Shown piece by piece: positions 1-11,385 of a DNA stretch of 64,000 nucleotides. The notes under the pieces were generated by a model. That model was not told where the DNA came from. It worked only from the letters and a program-made list of their open reading frames with translations, and did no database searches. The stretch covers positions 17,604,654-17,668,653 of the forward strand of contig CM068552.1 in the NCBI GenBank assembly GCA_035048495.1. The letters are read 5' to 3'. A program made the translations under genes and the position numbers. The stretch's first letter is position 1; each line of letters begins with the position of its first letter. This stretch comes from Euptelea pleiosperma. Lineage: Eukaryota; Streptophyta; Magnoliopsida; Ranunculales; Eupteleaceae.

Positions 1-210
1 CAGACTGGTGAAACATCTGGGAAAGTAAAAATAGAAATCGATCTTCTAATATTACGAACTCCCACTATTCTGGCTATCTATGAAAAAATTGGCATAACTG
101 ATCTCAACAATCTCCATTGGCTTAAATGTATAGTACAATCTAAAAAAATCTAATGATCTTAAAGAGAAAACATCTTTGATCTACAACTATAACTACATCC
201 TTGAGACATG
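1..210 (-). pseudogene. Copia fragment continuing past the left window edge
   Basis: This is the downstream side of the copia element cut by the solo LTR. Across the junction the minus-strand reading continues a WHKKLDHVSRM-like motif, which corresponds to the pre-integrase domain (LWHRRLGH type). Stops appear soon after. The element presumably continues left of position 1. Confidence 0.45.
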
Positions 211-215
211 GTCTA

Positions 216-2855
216 TGTCACGCCCCGAATTCGGGCACCCAAACCCGACCCGAATGCCTATGGATCAGCCCGTTTACTTAAGATCCAGGCGTGATAAAAA
301 TAAAATGCTCTAAAAAAATAAAAATAAATCAAGAATCACCATTGTGATTGATGAAGAATAGTTTAACTCTAATAGTCAAAATAATGCGGAAGCATAAATA
401 AACTATTAAAGTTCAATAAACAATGTCAAAATTGAAGTCAAAAAGTCAAATTTTTAATTTAGTCAAAAACACTAATTTAAGTTTCTATAATTACCTACAA
501 TTTATATCAAACAACTTTTTATGAAATCACTAAAGTCAAAACGTATATTTAATATGGTTTTAAAATTTAATTTTCGTGGTTCAAGGAAAAATGTCAACTT
601 TTGGTCAAAATTCGAAGTATGTCAAAAAATTATTTTCTTCAAGGGTTATATTCTAAATATCATAAGATACAACTTTACGAAGGCACTTTGACCAAAAATG
701 ACGTTTTATAATTATTTTAGCCGTTTTATAATTATTCGTAGTTCTCTAAAAGTGATCGGCAAAACTCAGTTGATTGATTTTTTGACTTAGTCGCACGATT
801 CAGAGTTTAATTTAAAACAAAATCTAGTAAGTTATATATTCATTTAATAGTATTCAAAATTTATAATTTTTCGATGAAATAATATAGTATAGGTTATGTT
901 TCACAAATGGAAGCAAAAGTCAAAATAAAATAAAAAATAGTAACTGGCAGTTAGTCAGTAAAAAGGGTCTACAAGAGAGTTCCGATTGAATTTGGTGACC
1001 AACTATATATTTTTAAAATTCTAATTCAAAGCCCCACAATTTTTATATTTAGCCGAAAGATAAATTGCCATTGTAAGTGGGTTAAAAACATAGTCGAAGT
1101 TGACTGTTATGTGATGTTTGTGTAGGGCAACAACTATGATGTTTACTTTGCAGAGTTTCACAAGAAAGAAAATAATAAATTAAATTCTGTAAAATATTAC
1201 AATCAGTTATGAAACAAACTCCTTTAGAATCGTATTATTTGAATATCAAGAGAATATTTGACGAATATTATCGTCCAGGACTTCGGGTAAATCTGAGTAG
1301 CCCAAAAATTAACAAAATTATTGCCAAAGCGTGAATTAAAGCATTTTGATTAATCGCAACATGAACAAATAGTCTTTAAACATACATAAATTTTTAAATT
1401 TAAGAAAAATCAAAGCAATCATAATCCTCAATCTCCGTCTCGTCTATGATGTTATCCCTGCCAATGGTTTGTCTTCAACTTCTTTTACGAAATCTAAAAT
1501 TTTGTTCTGTATAAACCATGAGCTTTTGCCCACTACACTCCACAGGATAATCACATGTTTATAGTTCATTTAATTTAAACACATGTATAGATTAAGATTA
1601 CATGAGATACATCATTGAAGATGATGATCCGATTGAATGAACAAAAAAACCCATTTTATACATTCTTTTTTTTTTTTTTTTTCTACAAGTCCAACCCGTA
1701 TGTTCTTCTGCAGGGGGTTTGGGGTCTTTCACCATAAGGTTCCGGGCCCTTTTTAATTATTTTACCTTTTGGGCTTTCGCCTATAAGCACTCCCATTGAA
1801 AAGATCGGGCCTTCGTCTAAAAGCACTCTCGCTAAAAACTAATCGTGTCTTCGCCTAGAAGCACTCCCGCTAAATTCTCAACCCAATGAGAATGCCTCAA
1901 GATAATGATGAACAACATAATACTTTAGCAAAAAGAATTAAAAGCATATACTACAAAGATTTAAACTCATAAAATTATATAACAAGAATTTAAAGTAAAT
2001 GAATTACAAAACTATAAAAGAATATTCGTACCTATCTAGTTCTAACACTTACAACTAGAACTTCCACCACTAATAACTAGAACTAGAACAAGAAGAATTC
2101 TAGAGATTTTAAAGAGCAAGAGAGTTCAAGAGAATTGGTGAATTAATATAAGGGTGGGGGGTCCTATTTATAATAGTTCATGGGTAAAAACTTTTAAATA
2201 TGTGCTTGTTGAAAACTTTCTATTTTATTTTAAAATGATTCTTTTTCATCTAATTTTAAGTGATTTTCGTCACTTTAAAATGGGTAAATTTTACAACCCA
2301 CTAAAAGACTTATTTTACGATAGATATGGGCAAAAAATGGGTCCAAGGCCTATAGGTATAAAGTAGGCTTTAAATAAGATTATTTTTGGACCTAAAAGGT
2401 CTATAAATTGGTATGAAAGGCCCGCCCAAATAAATAAACTCAACTAACATGCAAACAAGCATTAATATTAAATATTTACTTATTAAATTTTAAAAAAATA
2501 ATAAAAATCTTTAATTTAAATCTCTTTTTGAAATTTTTTTTTATAACTTATCAAAATATGATGAGAATCCCAAAGGCCCCAAAATCACAAAATTATTTAT
2601 GGCCTTAGCTAATTAAGTTGGTTATCTAGTACACATAATGTCCATACACTACCATAGTACAAGTAAACATGTGTGAAAATAAGTTTTAATATTTTTATAA
2701 TGAAATTTCATATGTGTCATGATATAAATGTTATGATTAAGTTCTCAAAATTATTTCTATGTTGTAAACAAATAGTTTTTTTTCAGGATGTCAATCTTTA
2801 CCCTTTTATAGTTAATTTATACTAATGTCCCTAAATAAAAGTTCAGGGTATTACA
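216..2855 (-). mobile_element. Solo LTR, 2640 bp, TSD GTCTA
   Basis: Read on the minus strand it begins TGTAATACCCTGAAC and ends GGGGCGTGACA, and is flanked by a perfect 5-bp duplication GTCTA (211-215 and 2856-2860). A TATA-like ATTATAAATAGG lies near 2160 on the minus strand, followed by a CT-rich leader, as expected for a U3/R junction. No internal coding region or second LTR is present, so I read it as a solo LTR, or less likely a non-autonomous element. Its first bases resemble the gypsy LTR at 61673. Confidence 0.75.
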
Positions 2856-2860
2856 GTCTA

Positions 2861-4086
2861 ACTTCTTATGCCACGACATCGAAAAAATCTCCACCAAGTG
2901 AGAGTACTTAGAACCAAAAGAACTCGAGGACACAAGTAACAGAGAAAATGCAAATGAACTATCAAGAGATATCTTATACAATTCAACCACTAGCAAATCA
3001 GTAATGCACAATCTCTAAATAAAAAATCCATATCCATGTGCATTGATACTAAAAATAGAAATGAGGTTCTATCCAAAAGACGGTATATGAAAAATATCCT
3101 CCAAAACTAAAATAAAACTAGATTCAAGAACTAAGTGATAGGTCTCAACTGTCTCAACCTTTATTGCCTCTACATTCCTCAAGAATAGCCTATCCTTGGG
3201 TCTGGGGTTTCTTCTGCTGTTGAACACCTTCTATGTTCTTCTTCATCCACTCTTGAAACTAAAACAATCTTTCTTCAGATGACCTTTCTTCTTGCAGAAC
3301 CAACATTCAAAATCTTCAAGATTTACTCCCTTTATCTGCTTTGTTCACTGAGCTTTCTCCTTTCTCGCTGTTCTTCTCAAATAACCCTTTCTTTTTGAAG
3401 GATTTATTGCTACTGGAATGAACTCCAAAATGAGTTGATTCGACCCTAGATCCCCTGAGACGCTCCTCGTCGTTCATATATAAAGTGATAAGCTGATGCA
3501 GGTCCCACTTGGTCTTTTGAGCATTGTAATTCACCTTAAAGGTGTCATCAAAAGACATTGGAAGTGAAAGAATCGCTATGTGAACTAGTAGATCGATCAT
3601 CCTCAAAAGTAACACCTCTAAGACCAATAACCAATTTAGACATCTTTAGAAGATGTTCTCGAACATTACAGTTCCCATCATACTTAAGGGCCATCAACTG
3701 GGCTAGATAACCATACTGCAAAGACTTATTAGTGCCAACAAATTGCTTCTTTATTACAGATAGAAGCTCATTTGCTGTGCTAGTAACCTCTATGCCCCCA
3801 TGAGGAGAATCGTTGATGGATGCACGGATAATCATCATGGCCATTGATTGGCATTTTCTCACTTGGCGTAACAAGCCTTCACTAACTCTAAAGAATCTAG
3901 AGTCGGCGCCTCATGCACATCCCCAATGAGGACAAAGTCATAGTCCATGCATCCCAACATAATGTCAACACTCATTCGCCAGTGGGAATAGTTAGAACCA
4001 TTCAATGGTTCAATCCTTGCCAAATGCCTCTGAACTGAAGTTCCGTCCATAATTGCATTGACATAAAGACATGATAAAGTCACCAT
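2861..4086 (-). pseudogene. Copia retrotransposon gag / protease / pre-integrase fragment
   Basis: In order on the minus strand: a gag N-terminal motif LNGSNYSHWRMSVDIML (about 4035-3980) with an internal start MDGTS; a gag body in a second frame (3874-3548); a basic region in a third frame (3627-3316); a CX2CX4HX4C zinc knuckle around 3270-3305; a protease-like stretch (HLVLESSFI, LISIF) at 3020-3170; then a pre-integrase motif ending WHKKLD at 2861, where the solo LTR sits. Several frameshifts make it non-functional. Homology is recognised by eye to copia gag-pol. Confidence 0.72.
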
Positions 4087-6295
4087 TTAAACCCTAATAA
4101 GTTTTGCAACTTTGAGGGTTTCAATCCATGCTAGGGGTTAAAGCCAGACCGATTAGGGTGTTTTACCATGTACCAAAACTTTCCACCCTACGAGAACAGA
4201 CATGTCACATCATCTAATCTCAACTTTTGGTAGAAATTTTGATATGTTATTAGTCTCCCTAGATCACACTGATAAGGTGTGCATAGACCTGACCACTCAT
4301 GTTCTAGTTTGGCTCAGACACTTCGACTACCTTTTGGCAAGAGGGGTATCTTTAACTCCCTGTCACACTAGTGACTATTCTACTCACTCAACTTATGCAA
4401 AACTATCATAAATCACCTTTAGGCAGAAATTGAAAATTTTCATGCAAGTCAAAGCCACTTGAATCTTAATGAGATGTGAATCCCAAGATTCAAAGAAAAC
4501 ACAACCTTCGTAGGTTGGCCACCTTTAAGCAGAGCGTGATGTTACTTTAGCCATGAATCCTTAAACGCCCACTTTATTGGTCTTCCTAAACCCATATAAG
4601 TAAGACCTATCACCTGATAAAGGCAAATCATATGCTTAGGTTCATCATATTAAATATTGTTTGCTAGGGGTATTCACGTGCATTTACTTTATCCTAGATG
4701 ATATAATAACATCCTTTATTAAAATTATTTATTTGGATGGATGTGAGTAAATGTATGTGTACACGCCTAATCTAGGTTCTTAAAGAAACTAGTTTAATGC
4801 ACATGTCATTTTGCTTTTGATCAACATTTACAACATAAAGAAATGGTTTTTAATGTTTGATACATAATTCAAAACAAAGGTCTATCAATCCTCTTTAAAT
4901 TGAATGCTAACGGGCCTCAATATATCGGACTTAAAATGAGCCCGGAATCACAAAATAGTGACAATACGTCATGCTGTCAAAACTGGTTCTGTCCAGAATC
5001 AATTAAAGAACAAAAGTATTTTATGTCATAAACGGATTATGTAAAAACAGATTTTGTATTCAAAGAATGATTTAACTTCAACCAATTTACCAGAATCAAT
5101 TATAGAACTAAAATGTGTATTCTGTTACAAAAAGGTTCCGACAAAAACCAATTCTAGATTCAAAACTAATTTTACCTTAACTAATTTCTAATTAGAATCA
5201 TTTCCAGAACCAGAATGTTTTCTGTCATAAATAGATTTTAATAAAATTTGGTTATGGATAAAAATGTCTTTACAAAACAGATTCTATTCATAAAAACTAG
5301 TTTAACATAACAAGATTTTATTCACAAAATCAGAATCTAATTTGGTCCATAAATGAGTCAACCCAGACCACGTTGACTCGTTCAATGGATTTGACTCGGT
5401 CAAATTGGGTCTGGTCGGAGCAACCCAAATGGGTTAATGGGTCGGTTTTTTGCGTTGGGTCACTGGGTCAGATCCTGATCGGGTTGATTGTTGGACCATT
5501 GGCCATTGGACCTGGTCCTAACTTGTGGGTTGGGCCAATTCCTATTACCCTTTGTGTTTCGGTTTAGGCTAAAGGTCAAACATCCATAGGCTTGAGTGTG
5601 GTTTCCTGGGCTGGCCCATGTGGCTAAAACAGGCCCACACGACTTCATCTCTTCCAATCTTTTCAGGTTTGCTGTAAGTGTAGCAAACCCTAGCCGCCGC
5701 CCAAACTTCTTGCCCCTCTCCTCATTGACGATCGGCCACACTACTTGCAGGTGTTTGGCGTAGTCGTTGGCAGCTGGGATGTCACCGACGACTTCAAAAG
5801 ACGTTGCCGGCAACTCCCACATCCTTGAACGAAACCATCATTTTAGTTTTTGAAAGGGTTTTCAACCCTCATCTATTATATTCAATTGGACTAGGCCTAG
5901 GCATATCCCATATGTAATGGACTTGGTCCATTAAACCAATCTTTAAGTCATATACTAAAGTGGGCTGGCCCCTTTAGCAAATCGGGTTGGGCATTAAAAC
6001 CCACACACCTTCTCCCTTTGAACATGTTTTTGGAAGTGTTTTCTAAAAACCCTAACAGGGGCAGCCTGAAAGTTGACGGAGGGCCACCACCAAGTGACGC
6101 CACTGGCAGGAGTACCAACTAAAATGACTGGCGCATTCCGACTACACCACCGCCGGCGATTATAAGGATGGCCGGAGACAAGAAATCCCTCTATATAAGG
6201 TGAGTTTATGCATAAAAAAAATTAATTTTTTTCTTAAAAGAATGTGAGTTGATGTTTGATTGAAACTAAGATTCAATTTGAAGCTTTGATACCAA
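4087..6295 (-). other. Probable 5' non-coding part of a copia element; primer-site-like motif near 6280
   Basis: No convincing coding sequence. On the minus strand, TGGTATCAAAGC at about 6274-6285 resembles the initiator-Met primer-binding site used by copia elements and follows a CCAACA end, so an LTR may lie to the right of 6296. The block 4991-5300 is a degenerate tandem repeat, annotated separately. Linkage of the primer site to the gag fragment 2.2 kb away is inference; another insertion may lie between. Confidence 0.4.
4991..5300. repeat. Degenerate ~96-bp tandem repeat, about 3 copies
   Basis: Three diverged units begin with CCAGAATCAATTA-like text (about 4993, 5090 and 5184). Each continues with a TTCTGTCATAAA-like motif, a run of A and a CAAAACTAATTT-like motif. 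Divergence is high, so the array is old. Confidence 0.5.
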
Positions 6296-6521
6296 TGTTG
6301 GTATTCATCCCAATATACAAGATCTAGAACCTCATGATTTCAATCAAAACAAACAATATGCACAATATCTTAAGAGGAAACCTTAGATTTACATACCCGG
6401 AATCGCAAATCCAATGGATGATCGCAAACACACATGAAGCTCTACCCCAAACCCTTTGCACCGTCAAAGTAAGATGGGATAATCACAACTGCATGCAAGG
6501 GAGGGGATGGCTACCACTTAA

Positions 6522-7363
6522 GGATGCGTTTTTTTTTTTTTTTTCACACGTGTTTTTGGACCTGTGCACTTTGAATACGCGCACATTCAATGCGTGCGAA
6601 TTCTAATGCATGATGTTTGGATGAACTCAACAAATCAAGCGTGAAAATTGATTATGTGCATTTGTTTATGCAAATGATGGTGGATGTTGCATCTGATTTG
6701 GTGTATAGCGTTGCATTGTATAAAATTATACATACACGTTTCCAGACTGCCACGTGTACTCGAATATTTTTATACGGTTTAGATGTACATATAATATTAT
6801 ATTATAATATATTATATTTTTATTATATGTTATATATTACATAGTATTATATATATATATATATATATTATAATATATATATTTTTATTATAATAATATA
6901 TCATATTATTATATGATAATCATATATAATATTATAATAAATTATATTAATATTACATAAAATTAATATTGTAATGATATTATTATAATATAATATATAA
7001 TAATATTATATAATTATATGATAATATTATATAATATATTATCGTATAATTATATAATAATAATATATTATATATATTATTTAATATAATATATAATATA
7101 TACAATATAGTAATAATCGTTATTTAAATATAGTGTGATGCACCATAAGTACGCTTATGGTACAACGGTGCATGTTGTAACACAAAATTTCGTGCGTGTT
7201 TCGATTCTCAGAGGGTGTGTGTCTTGCAACACGCACCTTGGCACACTTTGAGGGCCCTGGTGCACATTGTGAATTGCGCGCATTGGTGCAAGCACACACA
7301 CATTTTTTGGCTGAGTTGCGCACAACAACGCCAATCGCACATTTGTAAAAAACAAACGCAGCC
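6522..7363. mobile_element. Non-autonomous PIF/Harbinger-type element (Tourist-like)
   Basis: 842 bp with inverted ends: GGATGCGTTTTTTTT on the left and the complement of GGCTGCGTTTGTTTTTT on the right. Flanked by TAA on both sides (6519-6521 and 7364-7366), the target duplication typical of Harbinger/Tourist elements. The centre (about 6780-7115) is almost pure A/T with TA repeats. No transposase is encoded. Confidence 0.7.
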
Positions 7364-7418
7364 TAAATAGAAAAGCCCTCCTCACTTCCACCCATAGAAG
7401 GCATCTCCAGCAAGACAG

Positions 7419-7574
7419 ATGAAAACCTTCTACAGATGCGGTAAGCCAGGGCACTTTGCTCGCAACTGTAGATCGAAGATCATGGAGGGAAATGCTGTTG
7501 AGGTTGGTCCTCATGAGAAGAACCAACATGAAGATAGTGAGAAGAAGATTGGGATGTCCAAGCCTCCTTTGTAG
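7419..7574 (+). pseudogene. Copia gag C-terminal fragment with altered zinc knuckle
   Basis: A 51-codon open stretch. The knuckle reads FYRCGKPGHFARNC. In the usual CX2CX4HX4C pattern the first Cys is replaced by Tyr (TAC for TGC), so zinc binding would be impaired. It is followed by acidic/basic sequence and a TAG stop at 7572-7574. Confidence 0.7.
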
Positions 7575-7699
7575 TTGTTGAGAAAGCAGAAGAACATTCT
7601 AGTACGTGTGAGTGACTCTTTACCAATATCTGATACCTGAAGTTCCTCAAGTCTTGGGAAGACAAGTGGTTGGGAATCACCGAGTCCGATAACGTCATC

Positions 7700-9395
7700 A
7701 CCTGGAAGTGATGAAAGTAGCTCTAGGAGAGAGCAACGAGTTCTTCAGGAAGAGACAAATCTACCGATAGAAGGAAGCTTCATCGACAGCCAGGCAAGCC
7801 TCAAAAGATCATCAAGGATCAGCGAGCCCAATCCCAAGTATGCGGAAGCCAGTTTTGTTGACAGTGTGGCACCCTCACAGTGTTGCGTATCTCAAGATCA
7901 AGTAGTTAAACAGCTAGGATCATTTGAAGAAGCAAAAGGCATTATGGAGTGGGAAAATGCAATGAAAGAGGAGATTGCAACGCTAAAGAAGAATGAGACA
8001 TGGGAACTTGTCCCGCTACTAGAAGGAGTAACGCCAATCTCTTGCAAATGGGTATACAAGGTGAAACGCAAGAGTGATCGCTCAGTCGAGAGATACAAGG
8101 CGATATTAGTTGCTCATGGCTTCTCACAACAATACGGGATTGACTATGATGAGACATTCTCACCAGTGGCAAAGATGACGACGGTCAGGGTACTCATCTC
8201 ATTAGCTGTAAGTAAGTCTTGGTGACTATAGCAGATGGACGTCAAGAATGCATTTCTTTATGGAGATTTGGATCGAGAAATATTCATGGAGCAACCAATA
8301 GGGTTTGAATGCAAGAAGAACCCCAAGTATGTGTGCAAGTTAAAGAAAGCACTATATGGCCTTAAGGAAGCACCAAGAGCATGGTATGGGAAGATTGCAG
8401 AATTTCTAATATCTACGGCTATCAAATATCGGCAGGTGATTCTAGTCTGTTCATAAAACAGGCTAAAAGCAAAGTTGCAGTCATTCTACTATATGTAGAT
8501 GATCTCATCATCACAGGAGATGCCATAGAGGAGATCCAGAATATTTGAAAACATCTCTCAATCAGATTCGAGATGAAGGAACTTGGAGAATTGAAGCACT
8601 TCCTTGGTTTAGAAGTTGAGAGAGGTGCCAAAGGCATATTTATATGCCAAAGAAGATATGCTAAGGATATGTTAAGAAAATTCAGGATGCTGAATTGCAA
8701 ACCAATTGCATCACCAATAGAGGTAAATCAGAAGTTGAGAGCTGAGGATGGGGATGAGCTAGGTGATGCTCGCTTATACCGGACATTGGTAGGAAGCTTG
8801 ATATATCTCACTATAACTCGACTAGACATTGCCTACGCAGTTGGAGTTGTTAGTCAGTTCATGCAGAGTCCGAGAAAACCCCATCTAGAAGCAATTCGAT
8901 GGATTCTCAGATATATATAAATGACACATAGTGGATTTTGGGATCCTCTATGAAGCAGGTGTCAAACCTGAGTTAGTTGGATTTTATGATGCCGATTGGG
9001 TAGGAGACCCCTCAACAAGAAGATCCACCACTGGATAAGCTTTCAGCCTGGGATATGGAGCAATTTCGTGGTGCAGTAAAAAGCAACCTACAATAGCATT
9101 GTCATCAACAGAAGCAGAATATCGAGCATCAACAATGGCAACTCAAGAATGTTCATGGCTACTACAACTAGTTCGAGATATTGGTGAAGATACAAATTAT
9201 GCAGTAGGGATCTACTGTGATAATCAGAGTGCCATACGATTGGCAACCAACCCAGTGTTCCATGCTAGGACAAAGAACATCGAGGTTCATCATCACTACA
9301 TCCGAGAGAAGGTATTAAGAGGAGAGATTGACCTAGTACCGGTGAACACTGAAGAGCAAATAGCGGACATCTTTACCAAAGGATTACCAGTGTAG
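7700..9395 (+). pseudogene. Copia pol (integrase tail, reverse transcriptase, RNase H)
   Basis: Integrase tail remnants precede the RT entry motif at 7890-7960. RT runs through [23 protein letters not shown] and [15 protein letters not shown], with the catalytic YVDD box intact at 8492-8503. RNase H follows with the DADW block (about 8990), LSSTEAEYRA (about 9100), YCDNQSAI and HHHYIREK, ending near 9394. Breaks: TGA at 8223-8225 and TAG shortly after, a frameshift near 8425, a TGA near 8547, a frameshift near 8920 and further stops near 8950 and 9037. Order and motifs are those of copia pol. Confidence 0.85.
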
Positions 9396-9458
9396 AAGTT
9401 CAACAAGTTCCGATCTGAACTTGGAATTTACAGCAAGAAGTCGGTGTTGAAGGGGGGG

Positions 9459-9870
9459 TGTTGAGAACAGCACAAACTTGACTTTTGAAGTAGGTTAGAC
9501 ATAAGTAGAATAGTCTAGAAACATGGTGAAGAAAAAATGGTATAGAATACTTAGAACATTATAGAAAACATTAGAATGTTGTATTTATTAAAATCTTCTA
9601 GAGTACCCTAAGGAGACATCTAGAAGCTAGAAGATTCTAGAATGTACTATGCTCATCCTCCCCAAGCCTATAAATAGGGGAGACCTTCTCATTTGTAATA
9701 CAATCAAGTACTCAAATTAAGTGTGTGACTCAAGTCAAGTGTGTGTGCGAGTCTTCCATCAGTGTGAGTGTGTGTCTACGACTTGTAAAAGTGTTCGTTG
9801 AGTGACTCTTAATAAAATATTGTTTCTTGTTGTTTCTCCAACGGTTCGGTCCGATCCAAGTTTTCCTACA
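9459..9870 (+). mobile_element. Copia 3' LTR (412 bp)
   Basis: Begins TGTTGAGAACAG directly after the polypurine tract and ends TTTTCCTACA. It contains a TATA box CTATAAATAG at about 9668-9677 and AATAAA at 9811-9816, so U3, R and U5 can be placed. No matching 5' LTR is present in the window. Confidence 0.8.
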
Positions 9871-10128
9871 CTTTAGTCATAGTTGAAAATGGTTTACCGT
9901 GGAAAGAGTTCAACATGCAAGTGTCTGGAGTAGATAGACTAATCACGTGTTTCGAAGAATTGGCATTCGAAGAAACTTTTTTCTATGAATGAGATTGTAG
10001 TAATTTGTGTTTGTTTATTTTGTACTTCACTGGAATAGTTTGGTTGTTATGTGCCATGTGGCCAACCTTCTCACTTGTTCTGCGTCCATAAAAAGATTAG
10101 AAGTTTGTAATATCATCATCTATATCTA
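9871..10128. other. Short non-coding gap
   Basis: Nothing coding or repetitive recognised between the copia LTR and the phosphatase-like fragment. Confidence 0.4.
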
Positions 10129-10344
10129 ATGGGTCCCTCCAAATGTTGCGTAGGTAATGGCAGAACTGTTTCAGTGATGTGTGCTCTCTTAGTCACACTG
10201 GGAGTGGATGAAGATTGGAAAAATGCCGAGAAGATAATCCGAGAACGGCGGTCTTCTATTAGAATGAATTATCTCCATTGCAAAAACTTGGAAGACTGGT
10301 CAAAACACCGGTTGTCTCCAGAAAGGGACGAGGGTTGGATGTGA
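10129..10344 (+). pseudogene. Fragment resembling a plant dual-specificity phosphatase
   Basis: A 71-codon frame contains CCVGNGRT followed by VSVMCALLVTLGV, resembling the active-site loop HCX5R(S/T) and following helix of small dual-specificity phosphatases; Cys and Arg are kept, while the preceding His is Lys. The tail has a pattern (AEKIIRERR, LEDWSKHRL) I associate with plant members of the family, from memory. No upstream exon is visible because a copia LTR ends 260 bp away, and no clean splice acceptor precedes it. It is most likely a gene fragment left beside the repeats; a real downstream exon of a gene broken by the insertions is the alternative. Confidence 0.5.
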
Positions 10345-10518
10345 GTTTTGTAATTTTGTCTGATGCCTCTAAATCATAGAGCTCGCAATCAATGGAAGGA
10401 AAATTCAAGTGCTGCAAGGTTGCAGGAAAGATGAGCTGTTGAAGGTAAGATGGACTTTTAACAGGATATACATGGCAGGTAGGAATTGAATTAGCTTAAT
10501 TATTTAATGTGTTTGAAC

Positions 10519-10905
10519 CTAGGTTCTAAAACTCAGAACTCGGACTCGGCTCGGAAGTCCATTGGGCCGAGGCACCTCGATGACTCGGGAGTCGACTCGG
10601 GGAGTCATTAAATTGATTATTGTTTATTTAAATATATAAAAAATAAAATTTATTAAGAAAAACTTTGAAAATAGGAAACAAATACAAAAAAACATTTAGA
10701 AAATCAAAAAAAAAATTTGAATTTTGATTCGACTCGGCCTTTAAACGGGTGACTCGGCTGAACTGTGAGTCAACTCGGACGATTGTCCGAGTCAACTCGC
10801 CAGACTATGCAAATCCGAGTTTGTACGCTGAGTCGACTCGAAATACGATCGAGTCGAGTTGACTCGGCCGAGTCCCGAGTCGACTCGGCGAGTTTTAAAA
10901 CATAG
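10519..10905. mobile_element. hAT-type MITE rich in GACTCGG motifs, TSD GTTTGAAC
   Basis: 387 bp, flanked by perfect 8-bp repeats GTTTGAAC (10511-10518, 10906-10913). Ends are inverted: CTAGGTTCTAAAACTC on the left, complement of CTATGTTTTAAAACTC on the right, followed by repeated GACTCGG/CCGAGTC motifs on both arms. The paralogous unoccupied site is at 16994-17001 in unit 2, which holds a single GTTTGAAT. Confidence 0.85.
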
Positions 10906-10913
10906 GTTTGAAC

Positions 10914-11385
10914 TTAGAAACAACACACTAGAATTGCGTACTTAGTTATTGATTTCCTATCTTACCCCGAGACCATGCATGGGTCTAGGTTGTGGACTCT
11001 GAGTCGGACCGAGTTGTCACGGGCCAGGTCTAGTATACCTAGGTTCGAGGTGTGACAAGTGGGATGGAAACATCAAACTTATGTGGACCATAACCAGATA
11101 TCATTGCCATCACTTATTCCCTTTAACTCATCAGCCTTAGCTCATCTTCATGTGAACCCAACGACCATGTGCTATATAATTAACTCAAAAATATTAAAAT
11201 TGATTTTTTTTTTGATAAGCATGCAAATTGAGCTTTTATTTCTAATGAGCCCTGGGAATGAGAATACAATTGGAGGGTATTGACCCAGCTCAATTTTCAT
11301 TTTTTCTTCTTTAATAACTCTCCATACAATGGGGTTTGGCAACACCCGTACTAGATTATTATGCCAAATATAAGCTTACTCCAAA
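10914..11385. other. Unit 1 spacer and 3' flank of acyltransferase gene
   Basis: Non-coding. The first part matches 17001-17240; the second (from about 11200) matches 20710-20913 and 40830-41015 and is the 3' untranslated side of the minus-strand genes. Confidence 0.5.

Larger units (their letters stand above)
7371..9870 (+). mobile_element. 5'-deleted copia retrotransposon with 3' LTR
   Basis: Starts abruptly beside the Harbinger TSD. It contains the gag zinc-knuckle end, a short integrase C-terminal remnant, reverse transcriptase and RNase H, then a polypurine tract (AAGGGGGGGTG) and one 3' LTR. The 5' LTR, most of gag, protease and most of integrase are missing. The reading frame is broken by stops and shifts, so it is inactive. 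Confidence 0.85.

Noticed and set aside
5460..5822. 120-codon minus-strand frame
   Set aside because: No recognisable domain; lies in LTR-like sequence with repeated GGGTC/GACCC words.
6780..7115. Possible matrix-attachment or origin element in the AT-rich stretch
   Set aside because: Simple TA expansion inside a Harbinger element explains it; nothing else supports an origin.
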